NCBI GenBank assembly: GCA_016705065.1
Contig: JADIYY010000001.1
Coordinates: 1,078,454 to 1,142,453 of the forward strand
Source: Candidatus Aalborgiella aggregata
GTDB lineage: Bacteria; Pseudomonadota; Gammaproteobacteria; Burkholderiales; Burkholderiaceae_C
Direction of reading: 5' to 3'
DNA: 64,000 nucleotides
Position 1 is the stretch's first letter. Each line of letters starts with the position of its first letter. Below are positions 45,229-52,721 of this stretch, in pieces. The notes under the pieces are model-generated. The model saw only the letters and a list, made by a program, of their open reading frames with translations, was not told the DNA's origin and did not search any database. The position numbers and the translations under genes are program-made.

Positions 45229-47637
45229 TTAGCCCAATTCAGAAAGTATGGTCTCAGCCTTAGATTTGAGTGAGCCGGAGGCACGCGCAATCACTTCCAG
45301 TACCAGAACTTTCGCGCCAGAAATATCACCAATTGCTCGAAATTCATTCGCTAAAGCCAACTTGGTTTCCAATGGACCCACGTCAACTAGCGCTGTTTCA
45401 ACGGCTTTGTTATTGGCATTCAAATCCAATGACAAGCCATCCAGATTAAATTCCATGGGTGCATTAGCCGTCTTCACGGATGCGACCGCGGCAGTTGAGG
45501 CAGCGGTAGCTGCTGCAACCATGCCATTCTTTTCATGTAAGCTGGGCGTCTCTGCCTGCTTTTGTACCACTGGAGGTGGTGTAACTACAGGCTCTGGCGG
45601 TGTAAACAAGGCCGCTTTTACTGGTTCGGGTTCTAGTTTTTGGAAACCCGAAACTGCAAAATCAAAATCCAAATCCAGATCAACCGACGTAGGTGACTTA
45701 GCCGTTACAGGGTCGACTTGTACAATTGTATGAACCGAAAATTCAGAAGGTGTTAAATCGGGAAATGCATTTGCCAACACATCCTCTTGGCTATCTTTCG
45801 CTGTTGCTATAGCAGTGATTAAGTTTTGTGTTTGATTAGCACTTGGTTTTGTTTCAGGAATAGGCGTAGCAGCAGACCTCATACTAGAACCAGTGACTGC
45901 ATCAGCCGCAGCTAAAGAGCTATCAAGTTTGATATCAACATTACTAGGCACATCTTCGATTTTCGCAACCGATGTCACCACTGGCAGTGTTGGAGTGACA
46001 GGTGTATTGATGTTCACATTAGCTTGAACATCATCCATTTGTGTGAGGTTAAAAACAGTTCGCTCGTTATCATCACGGTCATCAAAATCTTCATCCTCAA
46101 GGCGATTTTTTCTCTGGCGAGCTTTATATAAACCCCAACCTGCCAACAAGGCCAATAAGCCACCCGTAGCTGGCAATATCATAGGGTTTGCCAACAAGTC
46201 GTCCATGAAATTGGGCTCAGGTACTACAGGTGCTGGCAAAGGGGTTGCCGGTTTGACAGTGGCGTTTGCAGCAGCTGGAGTTTGTGCCGCTGCTGGTGCT
46301 GCTGCAGGTGATGTAGTTGCTGGAGTTGTAACAGAAGTTGGCGCTGTCGCAACGACAGTTGGAGTCAGAGTTGTCTCTGGCGCTTTGGCTGTACCAGATT
46401 TGGCAGCTGATGCTGCAGTTGCTACCGCATTCAAATCTGCGATGTTTTTATTCAATTCAGCTGCCCGTGCCTTATCAGCAGCTACTTGCCGTTCTTTGGC
46501 AATTTTTGCAGACTCATCAGGTTGAATGCCTTTGACATCACCCTTAGCGTTTGCTTTAGACAATGTCAATTTATCAGGCGCTGTTGAAGCTGCTTTTCTA
46601 TCGTCAACGACAGCATCAATTTTGCCGCCTGACTGACGGTCAGATGATTTCGATGCCAAGATTGCAGCATTATCCGCAAGACTACGTCTGAAAGTTTTGA
46701 AATCTTTACTCTGAGCCAAGATATTTTGACGCGCTTCCTTCGCTTCAATCTTGCTAGCATCCTCAGCATTAGGCAATTCTAAAACGGCACCTGCTTTCAA
46801 TCGATTAACGTTATTCCCTTCAAACGCTTTGGGGTTGCCTCGCAACAAGGCCACCAGCATTTGATCTAAGGATACATTCACCGGGAGATTTTGCGCTGCA
46901 ATAGCACCAGCTGTGTCACCTTGTTTAACGCGAACTTGCTCTGAAGCTTGTTTGGTCGCAACTGCTTTTGTAGCAGGTAATGGCGTTGGTGCTTGTGTTG
47001 CAGCTGGAGCGGGCGTTGGCGAAGAAGTTGCAGAAGCGACTTGTGGTGTTGCTTCTACAACAGCAACTGGTGCAGAAGCTGGCGCAGGAATTGGTGTTGG
47101 AGTGACAACCTGAACTGGCGCTGTCGTAACGGCTAAGGGTGTAGTGATGGTGTTTGTACCGGTAGCGTTAGACGTTGGCGGATCAATCAGTATCGTGTAA
47201 TTTCGAACGATACGACCACCTGACCAACTGGCTTGAACAATGACATTCACGAATGGATCATTCACGGTTTTATCGCTTCGAATCAGCAAATAAGCGCTTC
47301 CGTTGGCACGTCGCATCAGCGTGATTTGAGCAGATGACAGCGCAGAGTTGTAGTCCAAACCCATAGCACTGTATTCAGCGGGAGTGGCCAATGACAGCTT
47401 CAGACTTTCTAACTCTTTGGTATCGGCCTCAGAAATTGCGATACCAGCTGCCAAGGACTCGCCCAATGACGACAAAGAAGTCATGGCGCCTAAAGACAGT
47501 GCATTCGCGTTGGTGTGCATCATGTTCAACATGATGCACAGTGCAGCAGCCAATGCAGTGGTACGCCACGCAAAATTTTCGGCTTGCGGTTGACGTGAGC
47601 GGGAGGAGTTTGTTTGATTACGCATGAGTCTTTTCAT
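45229..47637 (-). CDS. fimV: FimV-type peptidoglycan-binding pilus assembly protein
   Basis: The 802-residue protein has a signal peptide, an N-terminal FimV domain (LGESLAAGIAISEADTKELE), an Ala/Thr/Pro-rich linker, a LysM-type domain (VRVKQGDTAGAIAAQNL), one membrane helix (MILPATGGLLALLAGWGLY), an acidic cytoplasmic part and a C-terminal TPR-like FimV domain (KLALANEFRAIGDISGAKVL). It helps assemble type IV pili, together with the pilGHIJL cluster in this window. Confidence 0.92.
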   Translation of the reverse strand: MKRLMRNQTNSSRSRQPQAENFAWRTTALAAALCIMLNMMHTNANALSLGAMTSLSSLGESLAAGIAISEADTKELESLKLSLATPAEYSAMGLDYNSALSSAQITLMRRANGSAYLLIRSDKTVNDPFVNVIVQASWSGGRIVRNYTILIDPPTSNATGTNTITTPLAVTTAPVQVVTPTPIPAPASAPVAVVEATPQVASATSSPTPAPAATQAPTPLPATKAVATKQASEQVRVKQGDTAGAIAAQNLPVNVSLDQMLVALLRGNPKAFEGNNVNRLKAGAVLELPNAEDASKIEAKEARQNILAQSKDFKTFRRSLADNAAILASKSSDRQSGGKIDAVVDDRKAASTAPDKLTLSKANAKGDVKGIQPDESAKIAKERQVAADKARAAELNKNIADLNAVATAASAAKSGTAKAPETTLTPTVVATAPTSVTTPATTSPAAAPAAAQTPAAANATVKPATPLPAPVVPEPNFMDDLLANPMILPATGGLLALLAGWGLYKARQRKNRLEDEDFDDRDDNERTVFNLTQMDDVQANVNINTPVTPTLPVVTSVAKIEDVPSNVDIKLDSSLAAADAVTGSSMRSAATPIPETKPSANQTQNLITAIATAKDSQEDVLANAFPDLTPSEFSVHTIVQVDPVTAKSPTSVDLDLDFDFAVSGFQKLEPEPVKAALFTPPEPVVTPPPVVQKQAETPSLHEKNGMVAAATAASTAAVASVKTANAPMEFNLDGLSLDLNANNKAVETALVDVGPLETKLALANEFRAIGDISGAKVLVLEVIARASGSLKSKAETILSELG

Positions 47638-47713
47638 TTTAATAGAACCTGTAGCATAAAGACAAAAACCCCAATTACAAACTAAATGTTGCAGCTAAGC
47701 AACTTTTAAATGT

Positions 47714-48853
47714 TTAAGATTGCAACAAAATTCGTAGCATTCGACGCAGAGGTTCTGCGGCACCCCACAACAATTGGTCGCCAATTGTGAAGGCGCCTAC
47801 ATATTCAGGTCCCATCGCTAATTTGCGGACTCGTCCCACTGGAATACGCATGGTTCCTGTCACTTGAACTGGTGTTAACTCGCGCAAAGTTGCTTCTTTG
47901 GTATTCGGTACTACTTTGACCCATTCGTTATCTGCAGCCATCATGGCTTCCAAATCAGCCACAGGAACATCTTTTTTGAGTTTAAAAGTCAGGGCTTGGC
48001 TATGGCAGCGCATGGCGCCGATACGCACGCAAAAGCCATCTACTGGCGTCGATTCTGTACCAAACATGGTGCCTTGACCCAAAATTTTATTGGTTTCAGC
48101 ACCACCTTTCCACTCCTCTTTAGACATGCCATTTCCTAAATCAGCATCAATCCAAGGAATCAAGCTTCCGCCCAAAGGTGCACCAAAGTTCGCAGTTTCG
48201 GCAGCCGTCAAAGCCTGCTGTTTGGCCAGTACTTTGCGGTCGATTTCTAAAATCGCTGATTTTGGATCGTCCAACAAAGAGCGCACTTCCCCATTCAAAG
48301 TGCCAAACTGTGTCAACAACTCACGCATGTGCTGCGCACCACCACCTGAAGCGGCTTGGTAGGTCATGGTGGTCATCCATTCCACCAAACCTGCTTTGTA
48401 CAAAGCACCCACACCCATCAGCATGCAACTGACGGTGCAATTACCGCCAACCCAATTGTTCATGCCTTTGGCCAACGAGTTTTTGATAACTGGCAGGTTC
48501 ACTGGGTCCAGAATAATGATGGCATCGTCTTGCATGCGCAGAGTTGATGCCGCATCAATCCAGTGACCGTTCCAACCGGCAGCGCGTAATTTTGGAAAAA
48601 CTTCTTTGGTGTAGTCACCGCCTTGCGCTGTCACAATGATGTCGCATTTTTTCAACGCTTCAATGTCAAAAGCATCTTTCAGCTTGGTTTCGTTCTTCGC
48701 GAAAGCTGGCGCTTGACCACCCGCGTTAGATGTCGAAAAAAACACAGGCTCGATGAGTGCAAAATCACCTTCGGCTTGCATACGGTCTATCAGCACAGAG
48801 CCGACCATGCCGCGCCAGCCTACCAGACCTACTAAGTTACCTACTTTTTTCAT
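47714..48853 (-). CDS. asd: Aspartate-semialdehyde dehydrogenase
   Basis: The 379-residue enzyme has GLVGWRGMVGSVLIDRM for NADP binding and VGGNCTVSCMLMGVGAL with the catalytic Cys; HMRELLTQFG and RIGAMRCHSQA follow. It makes the branch-point aldehyde for lysine, threonine, methionine and isoleucine. GAAAGG stands before the ATG. A structured leader with a Thr/Ile/Lys-rich short frame lies upstream. Confidence 0.96.
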   Translation of the reverse strand: MKKVGNLVGLVGWRGMVGSVLIDRMQAEGDFALIEPVFFSTSNAGGQAPAFAKNETKLKDAFDIEALKKCDIIVTAQGGDYTKEVFPKLRAAGWNGHWIDAASTLRMQDDAIIILDPVNLPVIKNSLAKGMNNWVGGNCTVSCMLMGVGALYKAGLVEWMTTMTYQAASGGGAQHMRELLTQFGTLNGEVRSLLDDPKSAILEIDRKVLAKQQALTAAETANFGAPLGGSLIPWIDADLGNGMSKEEWKGGAETNKILGQGTMFGTESTPVDGFCVRIGAMRCHSQALTFKLKKDVPVADLEAMMAADNEWVKVVPNTKEATLRELTPVQVTGTMRIPVGRVRKLAMGPEYVGAFTIGDQLLWGAAEPLRRMLRILLQS

Positions 48854-48883
48854 TTTTAAGCGCCTTTCAAATTAATCAGTCTT

Positions 48884-48945
48884 GACTAATCCCCCCGGCT
48901 CGTCAGGCTCCGGGGGTGGGCGCGACGAACCAGGCTGGATTAGCC
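48884..48945 (-). ncRNA. Structured leader RNA ahead of asd
   Basis: On the transcript, GGCTAATCC (48937-48945) pairs with GGATTAGTC (48884-48892) with one G-U pair, enclosing a second stem CCCCGG/CCGGGG (48893-48898 with 48910-48915). TCGTC in the 5' side and GACGA in the inner loop could also pair. There is no T run after it, so it is not a plain intrinsic terminator; it could control Rho access or translation. Confidence 0.5.
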
Positions 48946-49041
48946 TTTAATGGTTGTCGTTTTGGTGGAAGTTATCAACGCGCACGCACCTACCGCTTGT
49001 GCGGCTTGGGCGATAAAAGTGATGTTCACTTGGGCGTTCAT
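48940..49041 (-). CDS. Putative leader peptide for asd (Thr/Ile/Lys-rich)
   Basis: A 33-codon frame starts at the ATG at 49041 and stops exactly inside the outer stem of the structured RNA. Its last part reads ITSTKTTTIK: five Thr, two Ile and two Lys in ten codons, the amino acids made from the product of asd. The TTG at 48978 has AGGTG at a good distance and gives a 12-residue peptide with the same end; it may be the real start. The pattern is like the thrL leader of enterobacteria. No protein evidence exists. Confidence 0.45.
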   Translation of the reverse strand: MNAQVNITFIAQAAQAVGACALITSTKTTTIKG

Positions 49042-49048
49042 GGGGCTG

Positions 49049-49077
49049 ATTATAGCTGAGCAAAGTTGACCTGACAC
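49049..49077 (-). promoter_or_regulatory. Sigma-70-like promoter for the asd leader
   Basis: A perfect TATAAT (minus strand, 49054-49049) has GTGTCA 17 bases upstream (49077-49072). Transcription would start within a few bases of the leader ATG, which would make the longer peptide nearly leaderless. Confidence 0.55.
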
Positions 49078-49113
49078 TTACATAAGGTGACAATTTTTCA
49101 GAGACAATAAGCC

Positions 49114-50328
49114 ATGTCAAATCCGCCGAATCTTCAAAATCTGCCTCAACTTCCATTAGCGGGGCTGCGTGTGGTCGAATTCACCCACATGGTCATGGGG
49201 CCAACATGTGGCATGGTGCTGGCTGATATGGGAGCAGAAGTTATCAAGGTCGAGCCCATAGAAGGCGACCGCACACGGCATTTATTGGGCGCTGGTGCTG
49301 GGTTTTTCCCCATGTTCAACCGCAATAAAAAAAGCATTGCGATTGATTTACAAAAACCAGAAGGTGCGCAAATGGCCAGACAGTTGGCAGCAACTGCAGA
49401 TGTGGTTTTGGAAAATTTCAAACCCGGCACTATGGTCAAATATGGTTTGGATTACGCCAGCTTAAGTGCCACTAATCCGAAACTCATTTACGTGAGTCAC
49501 AAAGGTTTTTTACCTGGTCCTTATGAACACCGCACCGCTTTAGACGAAGTGGTGCAAATGATGGGAGGCTTGGCCTACATGACGGGGCGCTCGGGCGACC
49601 CCTTGCGCGCAGGCAGCAGTGTCAACGACATCATGGGTGGCATGTTTGGTGCCATCGGTGCTTTGGGTGCACTGGTACAACGTGGCATCACCGGTCGCGG
49701 GCAAGAGGTGCAATCGGCACTCTTTGAAAACAATGTTTTCTTGGTCGGTCAGCACATGTTGCAATACGCCGTCACAGGCAAACCCGCTGCACCCATGCCA
49801 GAGCGCATTTCTCCATGGGCGATTTACGATGTGTTCACGGTTAAAGATAATGATCAAATATTCATCGCTGTCGTGAGCGACGCGCAGTGGCTAACGTTTT
49901 GTGAAGCCTTTGGCTTTACTGATCTCAAAGACAACCCAGATTTCACCAGCAACAATGACCGCGTGCGCATGCGCCCTAACCTGTTACCCGAATTGAAAGC
50001 TCGGCTAGAAAAATATTCAGCTAAAGAAATATCGCGCGTTTTTGAATCGCATGGTTTGCCATTCGCACCAATCACCCGCCCCGAAGAACTCTTCAAAGAC
50101 GAACACTTGCTGGTCAGTGGTGGCTTGGCCGATATTGTTTTGCCCGACAGCACACCAAAAGGTCAAGTGACCCAAACCGCCCTCTTCCCCTTCACTTTGA
50201 ACGGCCAACGCATGAAAGTGCGCCTCAATCCACCCACAAAAGGCGAACATACCGACGAAATTTTGCGTGAAATGGGATTGATCGAGTCTTACATCGCTGA
50301 ACTAAAGCTTAGCAAAACCATTGCTTAA
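49114..50328 (+). CDS. Family III CoA-transferase (CaiB/BaiF)
   Basis: The 404-residue protein has LAGLRVVEFTHMVMGPTCGM and KVEPIEGDRTRHLLGAGAG at the start, NRNKKSIAIDLQ, and RTALDEVVQMMGGLAYMTG with the catalytic Asp near residue 160. It moves CoA between carboxylic acids; the substrates cannot be told. A promoter-like TTGACC-17-GACAAT (49066-49094) lies just ahead and overlaps the asd promoter on the other strand. Confidence 0.9.
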   Translation: MSNPPNLQNLPQLPLAGLRVVEFTHMVMGPTCGMVLADMGAEVIKVEPIEGDRTRHLLGAGAGFFPMFNRNKKSIAIDLQKPEGAQMARQLAATADVVLENFKPGTMVKYGLDYASLSATNPKLIYVSHKGFLPGPYEHRTALDEVVQMMGGLAYMTGRSGDPLRAGSSVNDIMGGMFGAIGALGALVQRGITGRGQEVQSALFENNVFLVGQHMLQYAVTGKPAAPMPERISPWAIYDVFTVKDNDQIFIAVVSDAQWLTFCEAFGFTDLKDNPDFTSNNDRVRMRPNLLPELKARLEKYSAKEISRVFESHGLPFAPITRPEELFKDEHLLVSGGLADIVLPDSTPKGQVTQTALFPFTLNGQRMKVRLNPPTKGEHTDEILREMGLIESYIAELKLSKTIA

Positions 50329-50356
50329 ACCAATCGAAACAATTTCATCAGTTGTT

Positions 50357-50422
50357 TTATACGGGTGAAATTAAACTATATTATCCGGGTAGAATCGAAT
50401 CTTATTTATATTACCCGGATAA
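50357..50422. promoter_or_regulatory. Repeated operator-like sites before the DUF2239 gene
   Basis: TTATCCGGGTA (50381-50391) and TACCCGGATAA (50412-50422) are an inverted pair. TTATACGGGT (50357-50366) is a third, diverged site in the same direction as the first, 24 bases away. The last site ends four bases before the ATG, which suits a repressor that blocks transcription or translation start. Confidence 0.6.
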
Positions 50423-50425
50423 ATT

Positions 50426-51061
50426 ATGTTTTATACCAATACCATTTGCACCGCCTTTGAAGGCAGCAAATGCATTGCAACTGGCGAGTTGCGTACAGTA
50501 GCGTTGGCTGCCAAGTTAGCTGTCGATGCTGTTGCTCACAATGAACAAGCTGTGCCTGTTTTGGTTTTTGACAATGCCAGCAGTGAAGTCATTGAGCTAG
50601 ATTGGCGTGGCAGCGTTGCCGAATTTCAAGCGCGACTTGATGCACTCCCGAAGGCACCAGTGAATGAAGACATATGCTTGACGCCGGCAACATGTCCAGA
50701 TGCTCCGCAAATTACAACTGGACCTGGACGACCTAAATTGGGCGTGGTGGCGCGTGAGGTGACGCTCTTGCCACGACATTGGGAATGGCTGGCGACTCAA
50801 ACTGGGGGGGCTTCAGTGACTTTGCGCAAATTGGTTGAAGTGGCTCGGCGAACTTCAGAGGTGAAAGACCGGGTTGCTCGAGCGAGTGCTGTGGGTTATA
50901 AGTTCATGTCCACCATGGCGGGGCATGAACCAGGTTTTGAGGAAGCTAGCCGCGCCTTGTTTGCAGGTGATTTGCCCAAATTTGAAACCATTACCGCCAA
51001 TTGGCCTGCAGATATTCAAACGCATCTGAAAAAACTTTTAGCTGATGCCTTTTGGGCTTAA
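50426..51061 (+). CDS. DUF2239-family protein
   Basis: The 211-residue soluble protein has TGELRTVALAAKLAVDAV near residue 20, the stretch VIELDWRGSVAEFQARL, and a C-terminal helical part with GRPKLGVVAREVTLLPRHWE and RTSEVKDRVARASAVGYKFM. The family is of unknown function and usually has this two-part layout. Tight operator-like repeats just upstream suggest it is switched by a dedicated regulator not seen in the window. Confidence 0.75.
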   Translation: MFYTNTICTAFEGSKCIATGELRTVALAAKLAVDAVAHNEQAVPVLVFDNASSEVIELDWRGSVAEFQARLDALPKAPVNEDICLTPATCPDAPQITTGPGRPKLGVVAREVTLLPRHWEWLATQTGGASVTLRKLVEVARRTSEVKDRVARASAVGYKFMSTMAGHEPGFEEASRALFAGDLPKFETITANWPADIQTHLKKLLADAFWA

Positions 51062-51081
51062 CCAGATTAGATATATGAAGA

Positions 51082-52488
51082 ATGACGCCAATGAATCCTA
51101 CTGAAACAACTACACAAAAAAAGCCCAAACCCCTATGGAAGACCTACACCATCTTTTTGGTGCCCATGATTTTGAGCAATTTGTTGCAAAGTCTATCAGG
51201 CACTGTCAACAACATTTATTTGGGTCAGATGTTGGGGGTGAGCGCTATGGCGGCTGTGTCGGCATTTTTTCCGGTACTTTTCTTCACCATCGCTTTCAAC
51301 ATTGGTATTGGCACGGGCGCATCGGTGTTGATTGGGCAAGCATGGGGGGCGAAAGACGTTGCACGGGTCAAAGCAATTGCTGGGAGCACCCTGTTGGTGG
51401 GTATCAGCCTAGGCATCGTGGTAGCCATTATGGGCAGCACGTTCACGGAGCCGTTGCTGCGCGCATTGGGTACTCCTGCTGATATTTTGCCGGACACGGT
51501 GACGTATGCCCGCATCATGTTTTTGGGTGCACCATGCGTTTATGTTTTCTTATTAATAACTTCGATGTTGCGCGGTGTGGGCGACAGCAAAACACCCATG
51601 CTGACATTGCTGATTTCAACCTTAGTTGGCATGGTTCTCACACCCGCTTTGATTCGCGGTTGGGGTGGTTTGCCCATGTTGGGCATTCGCAGCAGCGCGT
51701 ATGCCACATTAACCGCTTTTGTAATTGCCATCACTTGGACTGTATGGTATTTGCGCCGCCCCATACACAAACAGTTTGCAAAAGGTGAACACCCGCTGGC
51801 ACCACACGCTGATTTTTTGCAAACGCTGCGCTTCAACAAAGAACTGATGGCCAAAGTATTGCGCATTGGTTTACCCTCTGGCATCACCATTGTCACCATG
51901 GCATTGGCCGAGCTGGCAGTTTTATCGCTGGTCAATAGCCACGGTTCGCAAGCAACTGCGGCGTATGGTGCGGTGATTCAAATTGTGAATTACGTACAGT
52001 TCCCCGCCATCTCCATTGCCATTGCTGCTTCAATTTTAGGAGCACAGGCGATTGGTGCAGGACGCGGACAGACTGCATTGGGGCACATTGCCAAAACGGG
52101 CATCACCTTGAATGTGGTGCTGACCGGTGCGCTGGTGCTATTGGGCTACATTTTTTCACGTGCCATGATTGGCTTGTTCATCACCGACCCCGCCGTTGTT
52201 GAAACCGCGCAATCGCTGTTGCACATCATGCTGTGGGGCAATATTGTGTTTGGCATGGCGATGGTTTTATCCGGCCTGATGCGCGCCAGTGGTACCGTGT
52301 TGTTCCCAACCATCATCACCATGTTTTCATTGGCAGGTGTGTTGATTCCAGTTGCAACCGTGCTCAATCAACGCTATGGATTACCAGGCATTTGGGCCGG
52401 CTTTCCCATTGCGTTCACAGCCATGTTGTTGATGCAAACAGCTTACTACCGATTGGTTTGGAAGAAGAAAACACTGCGCCCAATTTAG
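51082..52488 (+). CDS. MATE-family efflux transporter
   Basis: The 468-residue protein has about twelve hydrophobic helices and the family landmarks MILSNLLQSLSGTVNNIYLG near the start, GIGTGASVLIGQAWGAKD, and GVGDSKTPMLTLLISTLVG near residue 168; the second half repeats the pattern with ILGAQAIGAGRGQTALG. It exports cationic compounds by sodium or proton exchange. It starts 20 bases after the DUF2239 gene and may share its control. Confidence 0.9.
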   Translation: MTPMNPTETTTQKKPKPLWKTYTIFLVPMILSNLLQSLSGTVNNIYLGQMLGVSAMAAVSAFFPVLFFTIAFNIGIGTGASVLIGQAWGAKDVARVKAIAGSTLLVGISLGIVVAIMGSTFTEPLLRALGTPADILPDTVTYARIMFLGAPCVYVFLLITSMLRGVGDSKTPMLTLLISTLVGMVLTPALIRGWGGLPMLGIRSSAYATLTAFVIAITWTVWYLRRPIHKQFAKGEHPLAPHADFLQTLRFNKELMAKVLRIGLPSGITIVTMALAELAVLSLVNSHGSQATAAYGAVIQIVNYVQFPAISIAIAASILGAQAIGAGRGQTALGHIAKTGITLNVVLTGALVLLGYIFSRAMIGLFITDPAVVETAQSLLHIMLWGNIVFGMAMVLSGLMRASGTVLFPTIITMFSLAGVLIPVATVLNQRYGLPGIWAGFPIAFTAMLLMQTAYYRLVWKKKTLRPI

Positions 52489-52560
52489 CGCAACGTTCAT
52501 TCGTTGGATTGATGTTGCGATAGAATCCATGCTGGTCACTTGAATTCGCAAGTGGCCATT

Positions 52561-52653
52561 CGCTAGGGGTGTTGCAGTACAAGATAAGCATCTTGCTCTG
52601 CGACTGAGAAAGTCCCTTTGAACCTGATTGAGGTAATCCTCGCGCAGGGAAGC
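52561..52653 (+). promoter_or_regulatory. TPP (thiamin pyrophosphate) riboswitch
   Basis: The conserved thi-box is clear: AGGGGTG at the 5' side, CTGAGAAAGTCCC for the pyrimidine sensor and GAACCTGATTGAGGTAATCC with CGCGCAGGGAAGC for the pyrophosphate side. It ends about 70 bases before the TonB receptor gene. It should turn the receptor off when TPP is plentiful. Confidence 0.92.
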
Positions 52654-52721
52654 ATTGCAAACAATGGGGCTTTGAATGCCCTTACCGCAAGCCGACCTGC
52701 TGTAACCTTTGAAAAGACGTT

